Of a stretch of DNA of 9,790 bases, positions 1-7,356 are shown piece by piece (position 1 is the first letter of the stretch; each line of letters opens with the position of its first letter). The notes below the pieces were generated by a model. That model saw nothing but the letters and a program-made list of their open reading frames with translations. It ran no database searches and was not told where the DNA came from. This DNA comes from Bacteroidales bacterium (lineage in GTDB: Bacteria; Bacteroidota; Bacteroidia; Bacteroidales; VadinHA17): contig PMEC01000055.1 of the NCBI GenBank assembly GCA_003155705.1, forward strand, positions 23,420 through 33,209. Reading direction: 5' to 3'. A program made the translations under genes and the position numbers.

Positions 1-74
1 CCCTGAATTATCGGAACAGCGATTTCAAGGTTACCAATCCTTAAAGATTTCATTCGCAGATTATTAATTTTCAT
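1..74 (-). CDS. N-terminus of a nitronate monooxygenase-like flavin oxidoreductase (partial, cut by window edge)
   Basis: Reading the minus strand from an ATG at 74-72 gives 24 uninterrupted codons to the window edge, ending LRIGNLEIAVPIIQ followed by the first two bases (GG) of a glycine codon. This matches the characteristic start of the nitronate monooxygenase / 2-nitropropane dioxygenase family (also FabK-type enoyl-ACP reductases), in which a short I-G-x-L strand is followed by P-I-I-Q-G-G-M and the FMN-binding TIM barrel. A second in-frame ATG at 53-51 would give a start of MKSLRIGNLEI, closer to the usual length of the family N-terminus, so the true start may be 53. Neither start has a Shine-Dalgarno motif. 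The gene is divergent from the MuiA-like gene. The substrate cannot be inferred from this fragment, and NMO versus FabK-like remains open. Confidence 0.6.
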   Translation of the reverse strand, partial: MKINNLRMKSLRIGNLEIAVPIIQ

Positions 75-201
75 AAAGGTAAGTGAATTATGACATCAAA
101 TACTGGAAAAGCGATAATTAACATAAAATGTGAGGGATAATTCAGCTTATTTAACATTTGGTATTATTATTGTTGAATTAAACTTTTTTTAATTATTTAT
201 G

Positions 202-230
202 TTGTATTATCAGGTTGAAATCGATATAAT
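202..230 (+). promoter_or_regulatory. Candidate promoter for the MuiA-like gene
   Basis: TTGTAT at 202-207 and TATAAT at 225-230 are separated by exactly 17 bp, a sigma70-type arrangement. In Bacteroidota terms, TTG lies 20 bp before TATAATGG, a partial match to TTTG / TAnnTTTG. Transcription would start near 237 and leave a leader of about 60 nt before the ATG at 300. This is the best promoter-like match in the 225-bp divergent spacer 75-299. I found no convincing counterpart on the minus strand for the flavoprotein gene. Confidence 0.4.
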
Positions 231-299
231 GGAACGATAATTTTATTTCGTGATTGATAAATAAACTTATCTTTAAATTCAAATATAAATTGTTGATTT

Positions 300-1922
300 A
301 TGAAAAAAACAGTTATCACTTCTATAATTATTTTTGTATTTTCCATTAGCCTTCTGGCAGATAATGAAAAGGAGATAAAAGCTGAAATAAAGCATGTAAC
401 AGTTTATCCTGACAGGGCACAATTAAGCCATGAATCATCTTTTGATCTTGCTCCAGGGAAGACCATTTTAAAACTTAAAGGACTTTCACCATATATTGAT
501 GCGCAGAGTATCCAGGTGAAGGGGATTGGAGAATTCACAATACTCTCAGTTAATCTTCAGAACAATTTCCTTCAGAATCTTGAAGACTCACCGGAAGTAA
601 AAAGTATTAAAGGCCAGATAGAAATCTTACAGGCAAAAGTTGAGGATGAAAATGCAGCCATAAAAACTCTTCAGGAAAAAGAGGATTTCCTGGTCGCCAA
701 TAAAGCAATTATGGTTAAGGAGACTACTTTTTCGATCGATCAGTTCAGGATCCTTATGGATCTGTACACCAGCAATATAGACCAGGTAAATGTGACCCTT
801 CTGAAAAAGAGCAGGCTGATAAAGGATTATGAGAAACAGGTTTCTGCCTTGCAGCAACAGATTTCCATAAAGCTTGGAAAACAGCAGTTACCTTCGGGTG
901 AAATAACTGTCACATTATCTTCTGATAAACCAGTTCCCGGGAAACTTTCTTTCAGTTATATTGTTACGAATGCAGGTTGGTATCCTTCATATGATATCAG
1001 GGTGGATGAGATAAATAAGCCGGTTATAATCTTTTATAAAGCAAATGTTTTTCAAAATTCAGGTGTCGACTGGAAGGATGTTAAACTTAGTTTTTCCAAT
1101 GCAACACCATGGGTGGCAGGAAATGCTCCTGTTCTTAATCCATGGTTCATAGATTTCTATGCCCCTGTTATTCTGAAAAGTTACAACGCACTTGGTGCTG
1201 CTAAAAGTGAAGCAGCCCCCGCTGTGATGGAGGAGATGAAAAGAAGTGAAAAGCAAAATGACATGAAGAAGGATAATGTTGCGTCTTCCGTAATGGTTGA
1301 GAAAAAAGTCGGTGAAATGAGTGTGACATTTGATGTATCACTTCCTGCAACAATCCCTTCAGACGGGAAAGCTCAGACGATAGAGATTCAACAGACCTCT
1401 ACTCCTGCTGATTATAAGTATGTTACAATCCCAAAATTGTCGCAGATTGCTTATCTGACAGGTAATATCACTGACTGGGCAAAACAGAGTCTGTTATCCG
1501 GTGAAACCACTCTCTATTTTGAAAATACGTTTGTCGGGAAATCATATCTAAATGTAAATCAGCTTACAGACACACTGATTATCTCATTAGGTACGGATAA
1601 CAGCATTCTGGTGAAAAGGGAAAAAAGGAAAGACTTCACGAGTAAAAAAATAATCGGTTCAAATAAAACCGAGGCATATTCTTTCCTTCTGACAATCAGG
1701 AATAACAAAACTAATTCCATAAAGATTACTGTTAATGATCAGATTCCTGTTTCCTCAAACAGCGCTATTGTTGTTGAAGCTGCAGAACTCTCGGGAGGAA
1801 TTCTTAATGCTGATACGGGAACAGTCAAATGGGAGCTTGAATTAAAACCACAGGAAAAGAAGGAACTGGTTCTCTCCTACTCTGTTAAATATCCTAAGAA
1901 CCAGAATATAGTTCTTGAATAA
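300..1922 (+). CDS. Secreted MuiA-type protein with DUF4140 and DUF4139 domains
   Basis: The 540-residue product starts with a Sec signal peptide (K2-K3, hydrophobic core 5-19, likely cleavage near A20), so it should act in the periplasm or at the envelope. Residues about 28-125 form the DUF4140 N-terminal region, with the typical V-T-V-Y-P-D-R-A motif at 33-40. Stretches 100-130 and 165-193 are rich in heptad-like E/K/L/Q and probably form coiled coils. Residues about 198-535 form DUF4139, with NAGWYPSYDIRVD at 224-236, SGVDWKDVKLSFSNATP at 254-270, LPATIPSDGK at 348-357 and a C-terminal KKELVLSYSVKYPK. The family is annotated as mucoidy inhibitor MuiA-like, but its biochemical role is not known. 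A Lys/Glu/Ala-rich low-complexity linker (about 300-340) splits DUF4139. The ATG follows an A+T-rich leader without a Shine-Dalgarno motif. The YccF gene follows after 18 bp and is probably co-transcribed. Confidence 0.85.
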   Translation: MKKTVITSIIIFVFSISLLADNEKEIKAEIKHVTVYPDRAQLSHESSFDLAPGKTILKLKGLSPYIDAQSIQVKGIGEFTILSVNLQNNFLQNLEDSPEVKSIKGQIEILQAKVEDENAAIKTLQEKEDFLVANKAIMVKETTFSIDQFRILMDLYTSNIDQVNVTLLKKSRLIKDYEKQVSALQQQISIKLGKQQLPSGEITVTLSSDKPVPGKLSFSYIVTNAGWYPSYDIRVDEINKPVIIFYKANVFQNSGVDWKDVKLSFSNATPWVAGNAPVLNPWFIDFYAPVILKSYNALGAAKSEAAPAVMEEMKRSEKQNDMKKDNVASSVMVEKKVGEMSVTFDVSLPATIPSDGKAQTIEIQQTSTPADYKYVTIPKLSQIAYLTGNITDWAKQSLLSGETTLYFENTFVGKSYLNVNQLTDTLIISLGTDNSILVKREKRKDFTSKKIIGSNKTEAYSFLLTIRNNKTNSIKITVNDQIPVSSNSAIVVEAAELSGGILNADTGTVKWELELKPQEKKELVLSYSVKYPKNQNIVLE

Positions 1923-1940
1923 TCAATTACAAATTTTCTG

Positions 1941-2315
1941 ATGAAATTTCTTGGAAACGTTGTCTGGCTGATTTTCGGGGGAATAATTATTGCAATCGAA
2001 TATTTCATTGGAAGCCTGATTCTTATGATAACAATCATCGGAATTCCTTTCGGTATTCAGACACTTAAAATGGCCTCACTTTCTTTGTGGCCATTCGGAC
2101 GCACAACCCGTGTTCACGAGAGAGCGTCGGGCTGCCTGTATATAATAATGAATCTGATCTGGCTGTTGACAGGCGGACTCTGGATAGCTATTACTCACGC
2201 ACTTTTCGGATTATTGCTTTGTATTACAATAATCGGCATTCCATTTGGGATGCAGCATTTTAAACTTACTGCAATTGCTTTGAGTCCTTTTGGCAGAGAC
2301 ATTGTAAGTACATGA
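1941..2315 (+). CDS. YccF-domain inner membrane protein (tandem repeat of two domains)
   Basis: This 124-residue hydrophobic protein is made of two copies of the YccF domain offset by 65 residues. N6-x-x-W9 recurs as N71-x-x-W74, TIIGIPFG at 31-38 recurs at 96-103, and PFGR at 51-54 recurs at 116-119. Each copy holds one long hydrophobic stretch (about 8-35 and 66-100), so two or more membrane passes in the cytoplasmic membrane are likely. The length and two-domain layout are normal for YccF, a family of unknown function found near transporters and envelope genes. The gene begins 18 bp after the MuiA-like gene on the same strand, which suggests one transcript. No hairpin terminator follows; the stop codon runs directly into the purine-rich repeat at 2314-2371. 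Confidence 0.85.
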   Translation: MKFLGNVVWLIFGGIIIAIEYFIGSLILMITIIGIPFGIQTLKMASLSLWPFGRTTRVHERASGCLYIIMNLIWLLTGGLWIAITHALFGLLLCITIIGIPFGMQHFKLTAIALSPFGRDIVST

Positions 2316-2371
2316 TGGGAAGATGGGCAGGAAAGGCAGAAAGGGAAAAAGGTTGAAAGGGGGAAATTAAG
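2314..2371 (+). repeat. Degenerate 8-bp tandem repeat, purine-rich, in a convergent spacer
   Basis: Four consecutive octamers from 2332 to 2363 fit AAAGGNNN exactly. The same 8-bp phase extends leftward to two GATGGGNA units (2314-2321 and 2322-2329) and rightward to a decayed AAATTAAG unit (2364-2371). The plus strand is almost all purine. The tract overlaps the stop codon of the YccF gene and fills most of the gap before the end of the convergent lpxA. No hairpin terminator is visible for either gene here. It looks like a decaying microsatellite; any role in transcription termination is speculation. Confidence 0.6.
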
Positions 2372-2383
2372 ATAAAAGTAAAC

Positions 2384-3160
2384 TTATTTAGGGCCTCTTA
2401 TGATTCCACGTTCTGATTTCCTTATAAATTCAAGGATGTAATCTCTGTGGGGTGAGGGGTTGAACTCTTTTTCAATGCGTTCAAGTGCCTGGGATGTATT
2501 CAATCCGTTCTGATATATTAACCTGTAAATATTATGTATCTCGTCAATCCGCTTTTTCTCAAATCCTCGTCTTGTAAGTCCGACCGTATTCAATCCCATA
2601 AATGATAATGGATCTCTGTCGGCTTTTATAAAAGGGGGAACATCTGTTCTGACCTTAGAACCGCCACCGATGAAAACATGTCCACCTATATTAGTGAACT
2701 GATGAACAAGAGTTCCTGCACTAATTATTGCCCAGTCATCAACATTAACTTCACCAGCCATAGCTGAAGAATTGCCTATTATACAGAAATTACCAATATT
2801 ACAATCATGGCCAATATGAGCATAAGCCATTAACAGGCAATCATTGCCAATGACAGTTCTTCCAACAGCCGCTGTTCCACGGTTAACTGTGACTCCTTCT
2901 CTTATAGTTGTATTATCGCCAAGTTCAACAGTTGAGTCTTCCCCTCTGAATTTAAGATCCTGCGGGATTCCGGAAAGAACAGAAGAAGGGAATATTTTGC
3001 AATTTTTCCCTATTCTGGCTCCGTCGAGGATTGTTGAATTGGGGCCGACCCATGTCCCATCTCCAATTATAACATTTCCGGCGATATAGGAAAAAGGTTC
3101 GACTATTACATTTTCGCCTAACCTGGCTTCAGGATTTACGAATGCTAAATTCGAGATCAT
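2384..3160 (-). CDS. lpxA: UDP-N-acetylglucosamine acyltransferase LpxA
   Basis: LpxA transfers a 3-hydroxyacyl chain from ACP to the 3-OH of UDP-GlcNAc in the cytoplasm, the first step of lipid A synthesis. The 258 residues match the usual length (about 260). Residues 1-180 are isoleucine/glycine hexapeptide repeats forming a left-handed beta helix, followed by the helical C-terminal domain that begins near the family motif G-L-x-R-R-G-F (194-200). The catalytic histidine is H118 in AHIGHDC (E. coli H125). VHQF at 152-155 and NQDLK-like PQDLK at 66-70 are retained. The position equal to E. coli G173, which sets acyl-chain length, is G166, consistent with a long chain. The position of E. coli H144 is E137. 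The ATG lies 7 bp after the lpxC-fabZ stop, so the gene is the last of the operon. Confidence 0.96.
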   Translation of the reverse strand: MISNLAFVNPEARLGENVIVEPFSYIAGNVIIGDGTWVGPNSTILDGARIGKNCKIFPSSVLSGIPQDLKFRGEDSTVELGDNTTIREGVTVNRGTAAVGRTVIGNDCLLMAYAHIGHDCNIGNFCIIGNSSAMAGEVNVDDWAIISAGTLVHQFTNIGGHVFIGGGSKVRTDVPPFIKADRDPLSFMGLNTVGLTRRGFEKKRIDEIHNIYRLIYQNGLNTSQALERIEKEFNPSPHRDYILEFIRKSERGIIRGPK

Positions 3161-3167
3161 TGAATGA

Positions 3168-4562
3168 CTATTTATTTTTAATAATTTGAGCTGTCAGTTC
3201 ACCTTCTACGACAAGTTTGTTGCCTACGAATGCCTGTCCAAACATAGTAACGATTCCCCTGCGCACAATATCAGCGAGTTCCATTTTGAGTATTATTGTA
3301 TCCCCCGGAACAACTTTCTGCTTAAATTTCACCTTATCAATTTTCAGAAAATAGGTGGAATATTTTTCAGGTTCTTCGACAGTATTGAGAACAAGGATTC
3401 CTCCCACCTGGGCCAGTGCTTCAACCATCATTACTCCTGGCATTACGGCCTCATCAGGAAAATGTCCCTGAAAAAAAGATTCATTATATGTAACATTTTT
3501 AATTCCGACAATTGAAGCTTCATCGATAAATATAATTTTGTCGACCATCAGAAACGGATATCTGTGAGGCAGCTTTTTCTTTACCTCATCAATTGACAAA
3601 ACCGGTGGTAAAGCCGGGTCATAGACAGGAATATCTCTTTTTAAGTGGGCTTTTTTTATCTCCTGCCTGATAATTTTTGCCAAACGCGTATTGGCGAAAT
3701 GACCCGGACGTGTTGCAACCACTTTGCCTTTTATAGGTTGCCCGACAAGTGCGAGATCGCCCATAAGGTCCAGAAGTTTGTGACGTGCTGGTTCATTCGG
3801 ATAACGGAGTTCCGTGTTATTCAATACTCCTGCTTTATGGGTTGTAATTCCAGGGCGGTTAAATAATTTTGCAATGCGATCAATCTCTTCCTGAGAAACC
3901 TCCTTTTCAAGAATTACCACTGCATTGTCAAGATCTCCTCCTTTTATAAGTCCCTTATTAAAAAGAGGCTCAAGCTCGTGAAAGAAAACAAAAGTCCGGC
4001 TTTCACTTATTTTATCTTCAAAATCATCGATCGAGTCAAGAATGGCATATTGGTTCCCGAGTATTTTGGAATTGTAATCAATGAGAACGTTTATGCTCAA
4101 ATGATCATCGGGGTACAAAATCAGATCTACACCATGTTCTTCCTCAGAGAATGTAATTTTCTGTTTGACAACATAGTAGTTTCTTTCTTCCTTTTGTTCA
4201 ACAATACCTGCCTCTTTAATAGCCTCCACAAACTTCAAAGCTGACCCTCCCATTATCGGAGCTTCAGGTCCGTCAAGCTCAATAAGTGCATTATCAATTT
4301 TCATTCCGTGAAAAGCCGCAAGAACATGTTCAATGGTTGATACCGATGCATTATTCTGGACTAGTGTCGTTCCTCTTGATGTTTCAGTGACATGCTCTGC
4401 GAGAGCGTCAATTACCGGTTGACCCGGAAGATCAACCCTGCAGAATTTATAACCATGATTAGCCGGAGCGGGTTTAAAAGTCATTTTCACACTTATTCCG
4501 GTATGTAATCCTTTACCTGCCAGAGTTATTTCCCGCGCCAATGTTCTTTGTCTTTCACTCAT
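3168..4562 (-). CDS. lpxC/fabZ: Bifunctional UDP-3-O-acyl-GlcNAc deacetylase / 3-hydroxyacyl-ACP dehydratase (LpxC-FabZ fusion)
   Basis: This 464-residue protein joins two enzymes. Residues 1-305 are LpxC, the zinc deacetylase that commits substrate to lipid A. E78 and H79 of STIEHVLAAFHG, H261 and D265 of the H-K-x-x-D motif, and H288 of RPGHFANT correspond to the E. coli general base, three zinc ligands and the catalytic histidine. Residues 321-464 are FabZ, which dehydrates 3-hydroxyacyl-ACP in fatty acid elongation: LPHRYPFLMVD at 331-341, catalytic H367 in GHFP and E381 in VEALAQ, with the usual 14-residue gap. The linker 306-322 is short. The fusion is an established Bacteroidota arrangement. 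It places on one chain the enzyme consuming lipid A precursor and one competing for the hydroxyacyl-ACP used by LpxA and LpxD. The gene starts 120 bp after lpxD and ends 7 bp before lpxA. Confidence 0.97.
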   Translation of the reverse strand: MSERQRTLAREITLAGKGLHTGISVKMTFKPAPANHGYKFCRVDLPGQPVIDALAEHVTETSRGTTLVQNNASVSTIEHVLAAFHGMKIDNALIELDGPEAPIMGGSALKFVEAIKEAGIVEQKEERNYYVVKQKITFSEEEHGVDLILYPDDHLSINVLIDYNSKILGNQYAILDSIDDFEDKISESRTFVFFHELEPLFNKGLIKGGDLDNAVVILEKEVSQEEIDRIAKLFNRPGITTHKAGVLNNTELRYPNEPARHKLLDLMGDLALVGQPIKGKVVATRPGHFANTRLAKIIRQEIKKAHLKRDIPVYDPALPPVLSIDEVKKKLPHRYPFLMVDKIIFIDEASIVGIKNVTYNESFFQGHFPDEAVMPGVMMVEALAQVGGILVLNTVEEPEKYSTYFLKIDKVKFKQKVVPGDTIILKMELADIVRRGIVTMFGQAFVGNKLVVEGELTAQIIKNK

Positions 4563-4625
4563 TGATCAATTTGTTTGATTTGATAACGGGTACAAAAAAA
4601 GGAAAAAAAATTCGAACAATCCAAA

Positions 4626-4647
4626 AAATTGAACTATAACTCAATTT
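4626..4647 (-). terminator. Weak hairpin plus T-run between lpxD and lpxC-fabZ (possible attenuator)
   Basis: On the minus strand AAATTGA (4647-4641) and TCAATTT (4632-4626) form a 7-bp A+T-rich stem, extendable by one G-U pair, with a 6-8 nt loop and an uninterrupted run of six T (4628-4623). A second pyrimidine tract, about 8 T, CC, 7 T, lies at 4613-4597. The layout resembles an intrinsic terminator, but the stem is weak, so partial termination or a chance structure are both possible. It sits in the only long gap (120 bp) of the operon. Confidence 0.3.
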
Positions 4648-4682
4648 CAAATAATAAATTCAATCCGGAATGTTACTTATAA

Positions 4683-5720
4683 TTATTTCCCCTTTAAAGA
4701 TTCTATCTCCTTCTCAATTCTATCGAGTCTTGTCTTCAGTTCCGGCAATTTTTTAAAAACCACTGTAGACTTAAAAAACTGTTTATAATCGAAAGCAGGC
4801 GAACCCAGGATGATTGTATTTTCTTCTTTAATATCTCCCAGTATTCCTGCCTGTGCACCTATCTTCGTGCCATCTGCAATTTTTATATGTCCGGCTATTC
4901 CCACCTGTCCTGCAAGCATACAATTCTTCCCTATTTTTGTTGAACCAGCTATTCCTGTCTGTCCTGCCATAACTGTATTCTCGCCTATTTCAACATTATG
5001 CCCGATCTGAACCAGGTTATCTATCTTTACTCCCTTTTTGATAATTGTCGAACCCATCGTTGCACGGTCAATTGCGACATTTGCTCCGATTTCAACGTCG
5101 TCTTCAATTATAACATTTCCGATCTGTGGAATTTTCATAAACTCAGTTTCAGACTGAGGGGCAAACCCAAAACCATCGCTACCAATCACAGTTCCGGCAT
5201 GTACTATGCAGTTATTACCAATAACGCATTCATGATAAATTGTGACGTTCGGGTTAATAATGGAGTTTTTACCGACTTTTGAATTATCGCCTATGAAAAC
5301 CTGAGGATATATTTTACAACCATCTCCTACAAAGCAATTTTCACCAATATATGCATTAGCACCAATATATACATCTTTGCCGATTATTGCTGAAGATTCA
5401 ATTACTGCGGTTGAATGAATTCCTGTTTTCTTAGGTCTTGACTGTTCAACAAGAGTCAATAATGAAGCAAAAGCCTTATAAGCATCCGGCACCCGGATTA
5501 AAGTGGCGATGATCTTCTCTGTTGGGACGAATTCTTTATTTACAAGAACCACTGAGGATCTGGTAGAGTAAATGTAATGTTCATATTTGGGATTCGCCAG
5601 GAATGAAAGTGCACCTACATGACCCTCTTCTATTTTTGCAACTGTGTTCACTTTTACACTTGGGTTTCCATCGACTTCACCATTTAAAAACCCTGCGATT
5701 GTTGCGGCTGTAAATTCCAT
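4683..5720 (-). CDS. lpxD: UDP-3-O-(3-hydroxyacyl)glucosamine N-acyltransferase LpxD
   Basis: LpxD adds the second, N-linked 3-hydroxyacyl chain to UDP-3-O-acyl-glucosamine after LpxC has removed the acetyl group. The 345-residue length is typical. Residues 1-100 form the N-terminal uridine-binding domain, with the conserved LSFLANPKY at 38-46. About 101-310 are hexapeptide repeats of the left-handed beta helix. The region 314-345 is helical and charged, as in the family's C-terminal helices. The catalytic histidine is H241 in QIGHNV (E. coli H239), and SDGFGFAP at 181-188 is the family's conserved loop. The ATG lies 15 bp after the stop of the HD-domain gene, so the two are almost certainly co-transcribed. 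A 120-bp gap with a weak hairpin separates it from lpxC-fabZ downstream. Confidence 0.96.
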   Translation of the reverse strand: MEFTAATIAGFLNGEVDGNPSVKVNTVAKIEEGHVGALSFLANPKYEHYIYSTRSSVVLVNKEFVPTEKIIATLIRVPDAYKAFASLLTLVEQSRPKKTGIHSTAVIESSAIIGKDVYIGANAYIGENCFVGDGCKIYPQVFIGDNSKVGKNSIINPNVTIYHECVIGNNCIVHAGTVIGSDGFGFAPQSETEFMKIPQIGNVIIEDDVEIGANVAIDRATMGSTIIKKGVKIDNLVQIGHNVEIGENTVMAGQTGIAGSTKIGKNCMLAGQVGIAGHIKIADGTKIGAQAGILGDIKEENTIILGSPAFDYKQFFKSTVVFKKLPELKTRLDRIEKEIESLKGK

Positions 5721-5735
5721 TGTGATATTCTTTAG

Positions 5736-6989
5736 TTACCGGCACTCTTTTGGATAGCAAAGGAAATATTTTATAATCCTTTCTGAAAGGAATCTATGGT
5801 CAAACATATCGGAAACAGAAGATATGTCTGAAATCAGGCCCGATTTGGCTAATATTTTAACATCAGGCGCATCTGGGACATAAGCCAGGTTTGAAATATT
5901 ACCTGCAAAGACAAAATATTTAGTTATCTCCCGGTTAATATTCAACAGCTTTCCTGTAATTTTTTTTAATTCGGTAATTCTTTTTTCGGGAAATGGTTCA
6001 TTCTGAAGTTCAATTGCAAGCAGATCTCTTTGCACTAGTCTCCTTGAAAGGTTTGACAAAACTACATCGGAATGGTCTGCCCAGTATTTTGCAGAGACCA
6101 GGATATCATTATCGTCGAGTCTTGTAAAATTTGCAGCAACCTGTCCCGGAGTGAAAACACCTTCTCCGTTAAGGTCTGATGGTCCGATCTTATTGTTAAG
6201 AAAGAACCTGAGCGCAGGAGTTGAATAAAGGTCTTCTCCGGATGATGCCAGTTCTTTCGCACGTTTCAAGATGTTTACAAGCAGGCTTTCTGATGATAAG
6301 ACAGTTTTATGCATATAAACCTGCCAGTACATCAGCCTCCTTGCAATAATGAATTTCTCCAGGGAATATATTCCTTTTTCATCAATAACAAGTCTGTCGT
6401 TAACCACATTAAGCATTCTTATTATCCTGTCGGATCCGACAGAACCTTCGATGACACCTGTAAAGAAACTGTCTCTGCGAAGATAATCAAGTCTGTCCAT
6501 ATCAACCTGTCCGGCAATAAGTTCATGGAGAAATTTACGTTTGTATTTCCCTTTGAAGATTTCAATGGCAAGTGTTAGTTTTCCATGAAAAGTTTCATTC
6601 ATTTTACCCATAAGTAATAATGACATTTCTTCATGCGATATTCCTGAAATAATTGAATTCTCAAGGGCATGAGAAAACGGGCCATGACCCAGATCATGCA
6701 ACAGAATAGCCAATAAAGTGGCCTCTTCCTCTTCCTGACTTATCTTTACAGTCTTGCTTTTTAAAGTCTGAATTGCCTGATCCATAAGGTGCATAGCTCC
6801 GAGTGCATGCTGGAATCTTGTATGTGTCGCTCCCGGATAAACAAAACTGGTAAGTCCTAGTTGCCTTATATTTCTTAATCGTTGAAACCAGGGGTGTTCG
6901 ATTATGTCAAATGCAAAATCTCCCGGAATGCTGATAAACCCATAAACAGGATCATTTATGATTTTTCGTTTATTAGTCAAATAAACCAC
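5736..6989 (-). CDS. HD-domain phosphohydrolase, SAMHD1/dGTPase-like
   Basis: This 417-residue protein belongs to the HD superfamily and resembles SAMHD1-type dNTP triphosphohydrolases. Metal-site residues are H61 in TRFQHALG, H98-D99 in LLHDLGHGPFSH, and D165 in DMDRLDYLRRD, matching SAMHD1 H167, H206/D207 and D311. Y169 and D173 match its nucleotide-contacting Y315 and D319. The N-terminal DPVYGFI and the FQRLRxIRQLG motif (35-45) are also typical. Beyond residue 240 only weak family similarity is visible. It is the first gene of a minus-strand run with lpxD 15 bp behind it, a neighbourhood I recall as common in Bacteroidota. The actual substrate (dNTP or another phosphoester) is unknown. 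The start is GTG at 6989-6987, with a stop six codons upstream. TTG at codon 4 would give MTNKRKIINDP, which fits relatives better, so the start is uncertain by three codons. Confidence 0.88.
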   Translation of the reverse strand: MVYLTNKRKIINDPVYGFISIPGDFAFDIIEHPWFQRLRNIRQLGLTSFVYPGATHTRFQHALGAMHLMDQAIQTLKSKTVKISQEEEEATLLAILLHDLGHGPFSHALENSIISGISHEEMSLLLMGKMNETFHGKLTLAIEIFKGKYKRKFLHELIAGQVDMDRLDYLRRDSFFTGVIEGSVGSDRIIRMLNVVNDRLVIDEKGIYSLEKFIIARRLMYWQVYMHKTVLSSESLLVNILKRAKELASSGEDLYSTPALRFFLNNKIGPSDLNGEGVFTPGQVAANFTRLDDNDILVSAKYWADHSDVVLSNLSRRLVQRDLLAIELQNEPFPEKRITELKKITGKLLNINREITKYFVFAGNISNLAYVPDAPDVKILAKSGLISDISSVSDMFDHRFLSERIIKYFLCYPKECR

Positions 6990-7007
6990 AAGGAGATTTT
7001 TGATTTA

Positions 7008-7015
7008 CAAAAATA
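7008..7015 (-). promoter_or_regulatory. Candidate -7 promoter element for the HD-lpxD-lpxC/fabZ-lpxA operon
   Basis: The minus strand reads TATTTTTG from 7015 to 7008, an exact match to the Bacteroidota -7 consensus TAnnTTTG. Transcription would begin near 7001, giving a leader of only about 12-22 nt to the GTG or TTG start of the HD gene. No clear -33 TTTG is found at the expected distance (nearest TTG at 7045-7043, too far), so the assignment rests on one element. Confidence 0.35.
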
Positions 7016-7356
7016 GGAATTAGTTTTAAAATCCATGCCTTTCAATACTTTATATATATATGTTGGCTGCAAGCTATATCGTTTTCTGATTTTTAAAATT
7101 ACGAAAAAGAAGTGTTTTCAAAAGTATTTGAGTAAGATATGAATTAAGCTTAGTTAAGTATTTTCACTTCAGTAGGAATAGCTAAAATATCTGGCAGAAC
7201 TTCTTTTGTAGACATGACAATCCAAACAGACCACTTTTTGCAACCTTTTTAAGCTAAGACTTTGTTTTTACCTGAACAACGGAAAGCAGTTACACGCTAT
7301 TTCGAAATAAGGCTTATAGTCTAGTTTATGACTCAAATTTTATAGGTCTGTAAACT

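Noticed and set aside
1..67. Plus-strand open frames at the left edge as the tail of an upstream gene
   Set aside because: They end after about 13-21 codons with no recognisable motif, while the minus strand of the same bases gives a clear family start.
2317..2363. Possible G-quadruplex from four G-runs
   Set aside because: The loops between the G-runs are about 5, 15 and 13 nt, so a stable quadruplex is unlikely; the 8-bp periodicity explains the G-runs better.
2844..3089. Plus-strand ORF of 81 codons
   Set aside because: It is an antisense shadow of the LpxA hexapeptide repeats, for the same reason.
4810..5010. Plus-strand ORF rich in Pro, Ile and Cys
   Set aside because: It is the antisense reading of the LpxD hexapeptide repeats; periodic codons keep the opposite frame open. 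It has no start context or family likeness.
7035..7142. 35-codon plus-strand ORF in the gap upstream of the HD gene
   Set aside because: Its composition follows the local A+T bias, there is no recognisable motif or ribosome-binding context, and the length is within chance.
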